Assembly: GCA_007258455.2 (NCBI GenBank)
Contig: VDFB02262709.1
Coordinates: 1 to 64,000 of the forward strand
DNA: 64,000 nt
DNA from: Sequoia sempervirens
Taxonomy: Eukaryota; Streptophyta; Pinopsida; Cupressales; Cupressaceae
Direction of reading: 5' to 3'
Shown here: positions 34,933 through 47,879 of the stretch, piece after piece
Position numbering within the stretch: position 1 is the stretch's first letter
How the letters are laid out: every line of letters begins with the position of its first letter
Program-made: the position numbers and the translations under genes
Notes under the pieces: generated by a model
What the model saw: only the letters and a program-made list of their open reading frames with translations
The model's database searches: none
Told to the model about the DNA's origin: nothing

Positions 34933-35612
34933 TATATCTCTATATATATAAGTTAGTTTTAATATATATAGGCACTAGTACAAGCCTAGTGAGGTAAAAA
35001 ACCTCACCTAAAAGAGAAAGGGAGCTTTCGAGAGTGGAGAGCCAAACAATAAAGTGTGCAGAGCTCAACAATGAATTGAGAGCCAAACATGTATGGGTGC
35101 GTAACCAAACGAACACTCCAGAATAAATGCAAACAAAAGGAATGACAATGAGTGGGATATGGGAGAATTTGGAGCATTGAATGAACCTTGATCTAAATTG
35201 TGTGCTTGTTAGTCCGAGTAAGTGCGAAGGGATGTGTAAGGCAAGTTGCCTAATGGAGGTAACAAAGGAGGCGGTGAGCGATTATTGCTCTAAACTGGTC
35301 ATTTAGGGTGGGGAAAGGCAGTAATTTTATACATCTATTGCTTACTTAGCAACACATTCCCTCTTGTGCAATACACCAAATTGAATGAGCGGAAGCCAAA
35401 CAAAAAGCATCAATACAATCAAGGGTTTTACCCTTAATGTAAAACCTGATCTAAATTCCTACTTTTTGTTTGGTTCAACTTATTTAGGCATAGTGCATTA
35501 TTTTTCTGCAACAACGTTCTTTGTGCTTTGCTACACCAAACCCCTCTTTCTCCACACTTGTATCCAATACTTGCAGATAGCACTTCCCTAAAACAACCTT
35601 ATTATATACACA
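34933..35612. other. Non-coding stretch, no gene seen
   Basis: Short phrase repeats (for example CCTAGTGAGGTAAAAAACCTCACC near 34986, similar to text near 27478-27500) suggest shared old sequence on both sides of the LINE. No coding region recognised. Confidence 0.35.
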
Positions 35613-36878
35613 TGTGAATGCTAGATCTAGACCTACACATACATGAACAAACAACACAATATTAGTCAATTATACAAATCTAAATTAGCATTCCCCATGA
35701 AATTCATTTGAAGCATAATGAACAAGAAATCAAGTAAAAGTAATCTAAATCCTATTCAAATGCTCAAACCCTCAATCCCATGGGGGAATTGGTGTTATTT
35801 TGATGTGGAAAATAGCCCTTTCCCAATTCCTTGCAAGCTTTGATGAACTTTGATGAAGATTGTGTGCTCCTTGATAAAATTTGACCATAACCTAGCTAAG
35901 CTGATGAAATACTATGAAAACCTTGATGAACAATGGATGAACTTGCATAAAATCTGTAGATAATGACTTTGGCTCAAGTTGTGGATCAAATGCTTAAGAT
36001 TGTGGATCCAAAATCAATAGAAGAGCTCTCCATTTATAGGAAAGAAGGATGGAGGAATGAAAGATATGAAGGATGTGGGACTAAAGATGAGCCAATAGCA
36101 AAGTGCCACTTGTCAACATGCTATCGAAGAGAGGTGGAGCACATTTTGATTAATGTGCAAATAAATGCAATTAGGTGGAATTTGAAATTTAAGAGATGGC
36201 TTGTGGAGGAAGATGTGGATGAGGAGTTAATGCCACTTGGCTCAAGAAAAAAAAGACTTGTAAGAGGCTTAAATGCCATGTTGGAGGACAAGTCCTTTTG
36301 GGAGGGAGAATTCAAAATGAGGGAATATTCCAGCTAGATGCCCTTTTGAATGAAAATAGAAGAAGTTATAAATCAATTAAATTGATTTACTTGCACAAGT
36401 TGCAAAATCTAGAGGATTTGATGGATTAGAGTTAGAGTTAATTAGGATTTAATTAACTTAGATGGAGATTAGTTTGATTTGACATTTGACGTAGATTTTT
36501 GGATTTATTTAAATCAAATGAGAGGAATAATGAACATTAGACTCAATTAAATAAAGTTTGATTTATTTAATTAAAATGGATGATGTTAGATTTAAATCAA
36601 ATAAACATTAATTTATTCAATTTAAAGGAGATGACTTTAGAATTTAATTAAATAAAATGATTTATTTAATCAAAAGAGGAACATTAGGATTAATTAAAAG
36701 AAGATGATGATTTAATCAAATAAAGTTGATTTATTTAATTAATAGAGGAATTATGATGAATTAATTAAATAAGGATTATTTAATTAATTGGTTAGTAAAG
36801 AAGTGATTCATAGAGAATTGATGTTAGTAGAGCAAGATCAAGTGTGCGAGATCAATTAGTATAATTTTCGTGTTTACA
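35613..36878 (-). repeat. 3' LTR of non-autonomous element
   Basis: 1266 bp; plus-strand ends TGTGAATGCTAG and TGTTTACA. A run of short AT-rich motifs of the type TTTATTTAATTAAA forms its right third (about 36420-36800). Confidence 0.93.
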
Positions 36879-36892
36879 TTTTACCCCTTTTT
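36879..36892 (-). other. Polypurine tract
   Basis: On the minus strand AAAAAGGGGTAAAA directly precedes the 3' LTR start (TGTAAACA), the expected plus-strand priming site. Confidence 0.8.
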
Positions 36893-39800
36893 GAAGCAAT
36901 GTACTTGCTGCGTTGGTTCAAAGAATAATCTTGGTGAGATCAAAATTCTTTTTATTTTATTTTTTGGATGCCCCATTATTGCCCCAGTGGAAAGAAGTAT
37001 GTTGGTGCACTACCCCCTTGAGAGATCAGGCAAAAAGTTTGATTTGAGGGTCAATCTCATGACAATGAGGTTCAAAATTAGTTCAGCTCGAATGTTTGAT
37101 GTAGACAAATTTGATGATGTAGATAGTTCATCGACCATGGGTAGCCTCATGTATATTTTGATATATTACACACGTTTGATACTTGGATAGAAATGTTAGT
37201 AAAGATAGAAGAATAAGAAGAATAAGATGGATGACAAGAGGATCCAACAAGTTCATGATCTGACGAGACTTTATTAGAGATGACGATGATGATGATGATG
37301 CTTATCAGGAATTGGGATTTTAAAAGAGCCTACTTACCTTATGTTTGACAACACACATAGGCATGATGCATCAAGGTATAAAGAACCAGGATGGAATTGT
37401 GTCTAGTGTGATGGACTTTGACTCGACAATCAGATAGGAGTATCCTTGTTCACACCTAGCATACGAAATCCTATTTAGAATGCAATTCAGATATTTTAAA
37501 CGTCTTAGACCAAAACATAGAAAACAAGCCTTCCTATGTGGTCAACAAGACACATAAAACATCCTCCCTACAGACAAAAAAAGTAAGCATGACCAAGGTT
37601 ATATTACAAGAGTATCCAACAAGCACAACATATAAAAGATAATGATTGATGCCCCATTCCTTTCTCTCTAAATCTTTTTGATCAGACATCATCGAGAGGT
37701 CATTGGAATGAGCACAATAAGATAAATCAACAAGACAAAGACCAAGTAAACAAACAAGCTAATGTTCTTCATACCTCTAGCCAAGACTAAAGTACAGTGA
37801 TGCCTAATGTTGATGTCCATTGTAGGAAGGATGCATCCTAGGACATGATGTTATCAGATGATTTTGGGATTGATTGGATGATGGGCTATTAGTACCAAGG
37901 GGCAACCAACTTGTTTACCTACTAATCTAGACTTGAGACCTTGATGTTTTGAGTTTTCACTTTTAATTTGCTACACTTGTTTCCGATTGTTTCACCAAAG
38001 GTTGGGGGGACAATGACTTATTATGAGTGGATGTTATTGCGAGTGAAAGTGAGATGGGACAGATGGATTTTTTTGAAAATTTGGATGTTTTGAAATGTTT
38101 TGAGGCTATTTTTGGTATTTTAAAGATGTTTTGCAAATGATTTGATTTTTGTTTTTTCTAATGTTTTGGTGTTTTATGATATTTTATGAATTTTTTGGAT
38201 TTTGTGTCTCGGGGGCTAATCAAAGACTAGCCTTCCCTACGTTTAAGCTCAGAGATGACGTAGTTCAGACTTCCATGTTTTTGATGTTTTCTAGTTTTTG
38301 ACTTGTTTTTGGATTTCGATATGTTTTGAATGTTTTTGGATTTTCTTGGTTTTTTAATGTTTTTGGATTTTTTGCACGATTTTGACGATTTGGATATGGA
38401 TATGTGTGATGATATCAATGCTTTGTTTTGGGATTTTGTTGAAAACCAAGCTAAGGTTGATTGATTGGATCGATGGATTGATGATGATAATATTGTTGAG
38501 GATACACAACAATGCAAAGATAGTGTTAAGCAACACAAGGATTAGGATGGATATCCCAAGATGATGAGAGATTGATTGGATTTGATTGATCAATATTTGT
38601 GAAGCTCGATTTGGAACAAGATTTGTTTGAATGATTTGATGTGACGTTGAAGTGTAAATTAGATGCAACTGATATTTGATTGTTTGGATCGATGTTCGAT
38701 GAAAGATAATGCTTGATAAAGAACATCTTGTCAAAATATGCCATGGGCTAGTGATTTGGAATTTTTCTCACAGAGCTTTCACCAATTTGATTTCACATTT
38801 TTTCAATGTTCAGATCACCACATAAATAAGAATTATAGATCAAGATTTATTCCCAAAGCAAGATGTCAATATTTTCCCCAGTGTCTAGCAATGTATGGAA
38901 TGCCATGGATGGATACTTGGATAGGTGTATGGATGGAGGGATATGGATTATCTTGAGATAAGATAAGGTGTTCGAATAAAGAATGCTCATTTGGATAATG
39001 CTTCATGGCTTAGATAATGTTGGGTAGGATAGGATCAATGAAAATGGCCCATGTCAAGATGTTTACCATAAGCAAGTGCAAAGTGTGCACCAAACTTTGT
39101 CAAGATCAAGATAATTTGGAAGATGGATGAAAATGGATAAATGGTTCATGGATGAATGGATTTATTACGGATGAGATGGATGGAATGCTGGATTTATTAT
39201 GGATGAGATAAGATGCTTTCACCTAAACTAGCGCACACAGATGCTCGATTCTACACATGACGCTTGTTTTCCAGGTTTTCATCATGGTACCTGTCCAAAG
39301 CGCCACCATAGTGGTTTTCATGAGAGGACAATTTTTTTTCTTTACTAGTTTTCAATCATTTTTTTGATTTTGATTTTATTTTTATTTTTTTAAAAAAATT
39401 TCTAAAAGATTTTAAGCTCATGTTGAACCACCTGGTGGTGTCTATGTAGATGCTTTTGTAATAATGTGCCATCGATATCCTACTTGAAGAAGTTGTTTTC
39501 CAAGATATGTGCACTTGAATACAACTTTTGAGATTCCTGATCCACTTTGTTGATACTAGAGTTAACTTTATCTTTGTGCGCCCATTGTGATAGAGTGCCT
39601 TTTGAATCCTTATGATGAAGGGTGGCTACCATGGTGGCTACCAATACATGGTCAATGTGATAATTGGATATCATGCGTGGAGGCATGGATGGAGTGTGTT
39701 TAGAAATAAAAGATGGATTGGTTGATAGTTTGGAACCTTTGACTCTCCAAACTTGGGAAGATGAGCAATGATGGATGGATACGAAAGTGTACATGGAATT

Positions 39801-40533
39801 AGGACCAACAACTTTATATACTTTGTATGTTGCTTGAGAACTTTTCTTTTTCATTTATGGACATCTTTGATGGATGATTTTCCCTTTTTTATTTTTCCCC
39901 ATAGTTTCTTTGACTAATGGAGTTTGATAGGGATATTCTTTCTTTGTATATTTTGGTATCCATGTGTATTTTATTTGTCCATTATGCTTCTCAACTTATT
40001 TTTCTTTAATAACTTTCTTCATGCTTTGATTCAAATCTTTCTTTTGATGTTGGTCTCAATTCATGGATGGGGTGATGGGTGGATGAAGATTCGTGACATG
40101 GTTGGTTGTAGTATTGGCATTGGTTTCATCATAAGGATTCTTCGTGCTCCCTATGTTGATGCTTGCACTAGATAAAGTTGCCCCCAGTATGGTGGTAGTA
40201 GCACCTTTGTTTTTTGATTTTGCCTATTTTGAGATGTCTTGTTTAGTAAGCATTCTCTGATAAGTGACCACTGTAGATGACGTTATTTCAATTTGTTGCT
40301 CTGCTGACTCTGGAATATCATGTTCTGTCTGACCTACTTCCTTGAGTGGATAATGTTGGATATCTTCATACATGATGTCCTTAGTCTAAATTTGGGATAT
40401 ATCTAATCTTGATGTTGACAATTCAGTTTGATTGTAGGAATCAATAACCTGCTCTTTTTGTGTAATAATGTTAGGAGTAAAGTAATCTTGTTCTGAATGA
40501 AGATCATCTACGTGTCCATCCAAAGAAAGCATC
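36893..40533. other. Interior of non-autonomous element, no domain seen
   Basis: Only short open frames are found. The part at 37300-37510 is homologous to 63780-64000, which belongs to a longer relative. Between 38090 and 38380 a T-rich segment repeats GTTTTTGGATTTT-like phrases. From 38870 to 39230 there are many ATGGATG-like phrases. No reverse transcriptase or integrase motif is seen on either strand. Confidence 0.5.
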
Positions 40534-41040
40534 TCATGGGTAGATGGAGGAGTACTTATGTGTTATGTGGATGTGATCATTATTTGCGACATCTTGTATA
40601 GATAGGAGAGTGTCCATTAGATCATTGTAGTAGCTTGGAGATACAAATTCTTGATCTTGAATGATTTCAGAATTGCTTTCAACATGCTTTGGATCAAGTT
40701 CTTGACATGGGTCAATTTCAAAGGATGGATTGCTTATAAAGGGTTCTCGGATATCTTCATTAGGCATGGTAAGTGGCTCAATATCCTCTTGATCTTTGAG
40801 TGGATTTGGATCAAGTATGGAGTTGGATATTCCTTCAATATCTGTAACCATGAGGTCAAAGGATGTCAATATATCTTGGGAAGGACCATTGCTACACTTC
40901 GGTGAAAGATGTTGATCATGCTTTTGAATAAATTCTTGAGATATGTCCTCTAACTCATTAGGTGATGTAGAGACATTTTCAATATGATCATTGGTTGATG
41001 GATCGTGGATTATGTCAATAGGATCAAATAATTCTAACAC
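40534..41040 (-). CDS. Acidic unknown protein frame in LTR element
   Basis: A 168-codon minus frame, rich in Asp, Glu, Ser and Pro (for example STNDHIENVSTSPNELED and DPNPLKDQEDIEP). It lies just downstream of the Gag-like frame and probably represents the acidic tail of the same polyprotein after a frameshift. No protease signature is visible. Function is unknown; a structural or linker role is only an inference. Confidence 0.35.
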   Translation of the reverse strand: MLELFDPIDIIHDPSTNDHIENVSTSPNELEDISQEFIQKHDQHLSPKCSNGPSQDILTSFDLMVTDIEGISNSILDPNPLKDQEDIEPLTMPNEDIREPFISNPSFEIDPCQELDPKHVESNSEIIQDQEFVSPSYYNDLMDTLLSIQDVANNDHIHITHKYSSIYP

Positions 41041-41249
41041 TCCTTGAAATAGATAATTGTCGAATATTGTTGAGGGGTTTTGATTATGACCAAAGAGTGA
41101 CTATTGATGTATGTTGAGTTGATCTTTGGATGAGGTAGAAACATTTTAAAGGTGCTCATTGATGGATAGATCTTGATCATTATTTTCAACAATTGTGGAG
41201 GAGAGATTTTTATTACTATCGCTAGTGGTTGAACCCTGATCATTGTCCC

Positions 41250-42454
41250 CAATAGTTATTATTTTCTTTATCAATAAGGTCTTGGATGAGATTTTTGAGT
41301 CGAATACAATTTGATGTTGTGTGTCCATTTATTTTGTGAAAATCACAAAGGTGCTTCTCGTTATACCCTGGTGGTTTAACTTGAGGCTCTTGATAATTTT
41401 CTTAAATGGGGATTTTGATGAGATTTTCTTGTACCAACTGTTGCATGACTGATTCGATTGGTTCCCCAAGCGGTGTGTGTTTTTGTTTGCTACCTTATGA
41501 GATTTGTACTTTAAATTGACCTTATGGTGATTGATTTTGGAGATGTGGTGATTTATCTTCGAGATGTGGAGGTTGTTTTTGTTGTTGATGTTGTTGATCT
41601 TGATATCCAACCTCTTGACATTGGAGATATTGCTCTTGATGTGGTTGTGGACACAACTCAATGCTTTGATGACATGGTTTAACCAATGGAAGAGTGTATT
41701 GATTTTGGGGTGGAGATGTCTCTTGGCACAATGAATCAACTATTTTGGTAAGTGTAGCAATTTTATCTCTCAAAATTTGATCTTGATTTTGATCTTGACA
41801 CCCTTGATATAGTTGATTTGGTTTTTGTTCAAGTAGATTTGGAATGTATACTTGTGGTGTTTGTATGGGAACATGGAAAAATTGACTTTGGACGATGTCC
41901 TGATTTGGGATGATGTTTAGATCTGGCAATATAGGTTGAAATTGAACATTGTTTTGGTTTAGAAACACATTGCCTTGATTTAGGTAATTTTGATTTTGCA
42001 TGGTGTTACCTTGACTTGGATCAATACATGGAGTTGTTAACATATTGTTTGGACTTTGAACAACATTTGTATGATTCACAAACATATCTATCCCAAATTT
42101 TACCAAGTTTGGATTTGAAATGTTCATTTTTGGTAAGTTTATACTTGGTATATTCACATTTGGCATGTATGGATTTGGTGGGATAATGTTGTATTGTTGA
42201 AGATTTGTGCATGGATTGTTTGTTTGATATATTTGTAGGTTTGGAATTTGATTTAAATCTACCATAGGGGAAGGTGTTCCAACATTTAGATTGGGTATAC
42301 TCACATTTTTTGTACCATTGAGGTTTGTAGAAGATAATGATCCCATGTATGGATTGTATAAATGTGAGTTTTGATAATCAATCGACATTGTTAGGCTTTG
42401 ATAGTTTGGTTGATTTAGATTACTCATGATATATGGATCAAGTTTATATTCCAT
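41250..42454 (-). pseudogene. Gag-like protein, Asn/Gln/Pro-rich with CHHC motif
   Basis: A minus frame with 310 open codons (42454 to 41522), then three in-frame TAA codons (each one step from CAA), and 90 more codons to about 41250. The first part is low complexity: Asn, Gln and Pro rich, with repeated NPNL/IPNLN/NQNYLNQGN phrases. The last part is conserved-looking: KQKHTPLGEPIESVMQQL, then KHLCDFHKINGHTTSNC and LKNLIQDLID. This resembles the C-terminal Gag region of some plant Ty3/gypsy elements, where a C-x2-H-x4-GH-x-T-x2-C box precedes LxxxIQDLID. It is probably a Gag whose pol partner has been lost. Confidence 0.6.
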
Positions 42455-44792
42455 GTTCTTGTGTTTTGACCTTGTTGACCAATAAGGGATTTAGGACCAA
42501 TGATGAGATGAAGGATGAAAGGGGTGAATGATATGGGTGTTGAACTTTTAGGAACCTTGGATCAATGCTAGACTCTAGGATTTTTGATTGAATTGGTTTT
42601 ATTTGATTTGGATAATGGAATTATAAACCCCAAGATGTTGGATGTTATCTTGGAATAAAATTTTCCACGAGGATGATAATTTAACTAGATGTACGAGGAA
42701 GGATTCATCCACACACACTTAGCCAAACAAGGAGATGTTGATTTGAAGGATTTTACCAAAAGCCTAGTATGAAGATTTTTTTCAAGATTTCTAAGAGTTG
42801 TTGTGAGATGGATTTGATTTGATGTTTGAGGGATGGATGAGAGTGTTGGTTTTGATCCTAAGTGAACTTAGAGAGACTTTTGTTTACAAGACCTAGGTAT
42901 TGAAGAACATGCTTTTCCCTAAGAGTGCTTCAAACCAAAAGATCAATGTTTGCTCAAAAGACCATAAGACAAAAGATACACAAGCACGTGTATGGAGTTC
43001 AATTGATTTCATCTTGATTAATGAATTGCTTTTACCACATCTACACTTCTTGCTTAGTTTTTCAAACTAAATGTCTATGTCTCAATTTCCTTTTCATCCC
43101 ACAAGGTCTATTATGTGGAAATGAAGAGAATCAAGGTAGTTGTTCCCTAATGTTGACTTTAGTGAGAGAAAATTAAGATATAAATCCAAATACTTAGAAG
43201 CCTCTAAGGATGGAATCCTTAGGGAAAGCAATAGCACTTGGATTTTTTCAAAGGTATTTGCTTCCTCTAAAGGGTTTGAAATTTGATGATCATGGTTGAA
43301 TGTTTGTTTTCCAATGCTTTAGATCCAAGCAAAGTGTTTTTTATTCCAAAATGATGCACAAACCTTGGATAGAAATATACAGTATTTGTTGAATCCCCAC
43401 TTGGATAAATCCAGCTGCGCTTATTCAGAGTGGATGACTAGAAGCTCAACCACACTAGCTCCCCTCCATGACACACACTTCTCGGGTCAGCCAAGCTTCA
43501 GTTCTCATGAATCTCCTATGACTAACTTTTCATCTCAACATAGAATCGCAAGTATGTGGGACAACTTCAGAACGATCGTTCTTGCACCAACAAATAGTAA
43601 GGATTTTGGCCTCTAAACAAATTGGTTCTTAGTAAGGGTGATCAGGGACATGGCACCTTGTGAGCGTCCAACAAGCCACTAAAGGCTTTAATTGATCCTA
43701 CAAGGGGCGCTTATACTTTTTAAGGTAGTACCCCATTCTAAAAGAAACTGTACAACTAAGACCTACATACCATGAGGACTTGACAGTTTAGTATTATCCA
43801 TTTTTATACCGGCCCAAGTGAAAAATCGATTGGAGTAGCCTTCGAGTTCTCCTTTCAGATGTATCTCTTAGGCATGCCCCTCTAAAGGTAAACAATAGAG
43901 AGCAAGCACATTTGTAATTCGATCAATATTTGTTGACATGAACAAATAGAGAACACACGTGGTATACTTAACTTACACTAGCAAGATTTTGTCCAATTTT
44001 AAAAAAGCCCAAATTGAAGTGTGAAGGCAATCTTTTAGACAACCTAATGCCACCTAAAAGACTTTTGATTCTCAAGATCATCGTGAAGCGCGAGAGAAGT
44101 GAATACGCCTTTTAAATGGTATTAATTTGTAGAAAAGATTACAAAACATGAAAAACACATGTTCATTTTCACTTCATAAGCAATAATGGATTCTTTTTAT
44201 AGCACCAAGATGAAGTGTGAAGTTTGCTTGTTCAATTTTTAGATCCAAAACCAACTCTAGTAAGTGTCTAATGTTCTTTTTAAAAGCCAAATGAAATGTA
44301 TTTAAGTTCTAAATTTGAAAGATAACAATGTTCTAAAGATTGGGTTATAGGTGTCCCCAAAGTGTTAAAAAACACTTGCTACAATTGTGAAATAGTGTCA
44401 TAAAAAAACTTCCCTTTGTTTCCTCTTTCCCTTCTTGATTTCCTAACCTGAAAATGTGCTCAAAATGTTAGATGAGATCAAGAAACAAGAATATATAAGT
44501 GTTAGATGAATGATTAAGTATAAAAACCCTAAAATTTAGACCACATTACGATGTGTTTTGAATTTAGATGTAAAATTGAAAATTTTAACTATACAAAAAT
44601 TAAGAAAAACTTACACCATTGCATAGCTTATGAAATTCTACCCTATTTAAAAAAAAAATCTTTGAAAAAGACCTTCATATGACCAAGATATGGCCATTTT
44701 AAGATTAACTATAAAAGTGCTAAAACAAAGACCAGATGTTGTAAAACAGTGACCAGATGTGCTAAAACTCAAACTAGATGCTAGCGTAAAAA
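42455..44792. other. 5' leader of non-autonomous element
   Basis: No frame longer than 83 codons and no domain. This would be the untranslated leader between the 5' LTR and the Gag-like frame. A primer-binding site should lie at about 44775-44792, but the sequence does not match a tRNA that I recognise. Confidence 0.45.
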
Positions 44793-46054
44793 TGTGAATG
44801 CTAGATCTAGACCTAAAAAAACATGAACAAACAACACAATATTAGTCAATTATATAAATCTAAATCAACATTCCCCATGAGATTCATTTGAAGCATAATG
44901 AACAAGAAATAAAGTAAAAGCAATCTAAATCCTATTCAAATGCTCAAACCCTCAATCCCATTGGGGAATTGGTGCTATTTGATGTGTAAAATAGCCCTTT
45001 CCCAATTCCTTGCAAGTTTTGATGAACTTTGATGAAGATTGTGTGCTCTTTGATGAAATTTGACCATAACCTAGCTAAGATGATGAAATGCTATGAAAAC
45101 CTTGATGAACAATGGATGAACTTGCATAAAATTTGAAGATAATGACTTTGGCTCAAGTTGTGGATCAAATGCCTAATATTGTGGATCCAAAAGTAATAGA
45201 AGAGCTCTCCATTTATAGGAAAGAAGGATGGAGGAATGAAAGATATGAAGGATGTGGGACTAAAGATGAGCCAATAGCAAAGTGTCACTTGTCGACATGC
45301 TATTGAAGAGAGGTGGAGCACATTTTGATCAATATGCAAATAAATGCAATTAGGTGGAATTTGAAATTCAAAATATGGCTTGTGGAGGAAGATGTGGAAG
45401 AGGAGTTAATGCCACTTGGCTCAAGAAAAAAAAACTTGTAAGAGGCTTAAATGCCATGTTGGAGGACAAGTCCTTTTGGGAGGGAGAATTCAAAATGAGG
45501 GAATATTCCAGCTAGATGCCCTTTTGAATGAAAATAGAAGAATTTATAAATCAATTAAATTGATTTACTTGCACAAGTTGCAAAATCTAGAGGATTTGAT
45601 GGATTAGGGTTAGAGTTAATTAGGATTTAATTAACTTAGATGGAGATTAGTTTGATTTACATTTGACTTAGATTTTTGGATCCATTTAAATCAAATGTGA
45701 GGAATAATGGACATTAGATTTGATTAAATAAAGTTTGATTTATTTAATTAAAATGGATGATGTTAGATTTAAATCAAATAAAGGTTAATTTATTCAATTT
45801 AAAGGAGATGACTTTAGAATTTAATTAAATAAAATGATTTATTTAATCAAAAGAGGAACATTGTGATTAATTAAATAAAATGATTTATTTAATTAAAAGA
45901 ATATGATGATTTAATCAAATAAAGTTGATTTATTTAATTAATAGAGGAATTATGATGAATTAATTGGTTAGGGAAGAAGTGATTCAGAGAGAACTAATGT
46001 TAGTAAATCAGGATCAAGTGTGCGAGATCAATCGGTATAATTTACATGTCTACA
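44793..46054 (-). repeat. 5' LTR of non-autonomous element
   Basis: 1262 bp; plus-strand ends TGTGAATGCTAG and TGTCTACA, collinear with the left LTR. Confidence 0.93.
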
Positions 46055-46059
46055 ACACA

Positions 46060-46131
46060 TAATAGAGATTCATATATATATATATATACACACACACACA
46101 TACATATACAATTACATATGTATATATGTAT

Positions 46132-46166
<35 letters not shown>

Positions 46167-46262
46167 TAATTATATATGTATATAATATATATATATACAT
46201 ATATAATTATATATGTATATAATATATATATACATATACAATTACATATATATACATATACA
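46060..46262. repeat. TA/CATATA low-complexity tract
   Basis: About 190 bp of TATA, CACACA and ACATAT repeats between two transposon ends. Target of both insertions. Confidence 0.9.
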
Positions 46263-46280
46263 CACTACAACAAATCCTTG
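46263..46280 (+). repeat. CACTA terminal inverted repeat
   Basis: CACTACAACAAATCCTTG matches the CACTACAAC/GAAA start of plant CACTA elements. Partner end outside the window. Confidence 0.7.
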
Positions 46281-46445
46281 TGATTAGATCCCTTTTTGTT
46301 CTATTTTTGCTTCCACCCATTGTTTTAATGTATTTTTCTCTAATTTTTTGAAAACGTCAATGCTATTTATCGGGATGGCACTATTTTTGGCTTTTTTGTG
46401 TTGATCAGAACAAGTTGGTGTTAAATTAGGTGCAAATTAGCGCAC

Positions 46446-46529
46446 AAATTAGTGCCTAGATTAGTATCTACATTAGCACCTACTTTAGAGCTTGATTTAG
46501 TGCCTAATTTAACGCCTAATTGAGTGCCT
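46446..46529. repeat. 12-bp subterminal tandem array
   Basis: Seven degenerate units of about AAATTAGTGCCT in register over 84 bp (e.g. AGATTAGTATCT, ACATTAGCACCT, AATTGAGTGCCT), about 180 bp inside the CACTA end. In CACTA elements short subterminal repeats are binding sites for the element's DNA-binding protein. Confidence 0.75.
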
Positions 46530-46647
46530 AATTGTTATGATCTAGCAGGGATTAAGGGTTAAGGGATTAGGGGTTTTAGAACAAAAAATCCTTCCCTAAT
46601 ATCAGTGGCCTTCAATTACATGCCTACATTTCACTTGCATCAAAAGA

Positions 46648-47688
46648 TCCCTCAACCCTCAACCCTCAACCCTCATCCCTAATCCCTCAACCCTCAACCC
46701 TCAACCTTAAACCCTAAACCCTCAACCCCTATACCCTCTACCCTATACATTGGACCCTCAACCCTAATCCTTCAACCATATACCCTCAAAACTATACGCT
46801 AAACACTCTACCCTCAACCCTTAACCATCAACCCTAAACCCTTAAACCCTAAACCCTAAACCCTAGTTAAACCTTCTACCCTCTACCCTAAACCCCAATC
46901 CCTTAACCCTATACCCTAAACCCAATACCCTAAACCATCAACCCTATAGGTCTTCAACTCTATACCCTCAATTCTCAACCCTCTACACCTATACATTAGA
47001 TCCTCAACCCTCATATATCTCTGTCCTTCCCTCCTCTTCTCTCATTCTCTCTATCTCACTTCTCCCTCCATATCTCTTGCTCCATCCATCCCTCCCTCTC
47101 TACCCTAATCCCTCAACCCTAAACCATCAAACCTTAAATACTCAACCCTAAGCCCTAAGCCCTCAACCCTCAACCCTTAAACCCTAAACCATCAACCCTT
47201 AAACCATTAAACACTCAACCCTAAACCCTCAACCCTCGACCCTTAAACCAACCTCTACCCTCTACCCTCAACCCAATACCCTCCAACCCTTAACCCTCAA
47301 CCCTCAACCCTTAAACCCAAGTAAACTCTCTACCCTAATCCCTCAACCCTCAACCCTTAATCCCTCAACACCCTAGTTAAACCCTCAACCCTCAACCCTT
47401 AAACCCTAATCCCTCAACCTCTATACCCTCTACCCTATACATTGGACCCTCAACCCTATACCCTCAATCCTCTACCCTCAACCTTAAACCCTCAACCTTA
47501 AACCCTCTACCCTAGTATACCCTCTACCCTATACATTAAATCGTCAACCCTTAATTCTCAACCCTCAACCCTCAACCCTTAAACCCTAAACCCTCAACCC
47601 GTATACCCTCTACCCTATATATTGGAACCTCAACCTAATCCTTCAACCATATACCCTCAAACCTATACCCTAATCCTTCAACCTAATA
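46648..47688. repeat. Interstitial telomere-like repeat block
   Basis: About 1.04 kb of degenerate heptamers, mainly CCCTCAA, CCCTAAA, CCCTTAA and CCCTCTA, related to the plant telomere unit CCCTAAA (TTTAGGG). A CT-rich spacer (about 47015-47100) interrupts it. Perfect CCCTAAA pairs are few, so it is an old or independently evolved array. It lies within 400 bp of a CACTA terminus. Confidence 0.85.
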
Positions 47689-47879
47689 TTTTCATTGTAT
47701 TTAACATAAAATGTAACAATTTGTGTGACAAGATCCATACTATCACCAACATTCCCTTTGTATATACCCATTTATTCCTCCAGATAATCATAAACAAAGA
47801 AAATTTCACCTTTACTGCAATACCACAACATCAAAATAAAGGCAGTGTGGGATGGCAGCTTCTAAGTTAAGAAATAAGC

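Larger units (their letters stand above)
35613..46054 (-). mobile_element. Non-autonomous LTR retrotransposon with Gag-like frame
   Basis: A complete 10,442-bp element on the minus strand. Its LTRs (35613-36878 and 44793-46054) are about 94% identical by eye over 200 bp, and a perfect 5-bp duplication ACACA flanks it (35608-35612 and 46055-46059). A clear polypurine tract lies next to the left LTR, which fixes the orientation. The 7.9-kb interior has a Gag-like frame (about 41250-42454) and an acidic frame (40534-41040), but no protease, reverse transcriptase or integrase signature. That matches the TR-GAG/LARD type of non-autonomous element, mobilised in trans. Primer site not recognised. 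Confidence 0.9.

Noticed and set aside
35963..36337. A 124-codon plus frame
   Set aside because: It lies inside an LTR, antisense to the element, and the matching region of the other LTR has stops.
38227..38734. Minus frames rich in Ser/Lys/Ile, possibly a basic protein
   Set aside because: The underlying DNA is T-rich low-complexity sequence (GTTTTTGGATTTT phrases), so composition explains the frames.
46446..46529. CRISPR-like array
   Set aside because: The units are 12 bp, contiguous without spacers, and the genome is a plant.
46648..47688. A true chromosome end
   Set aside because: The repeats are degenerate and flanked on both sides by transposon sequence.
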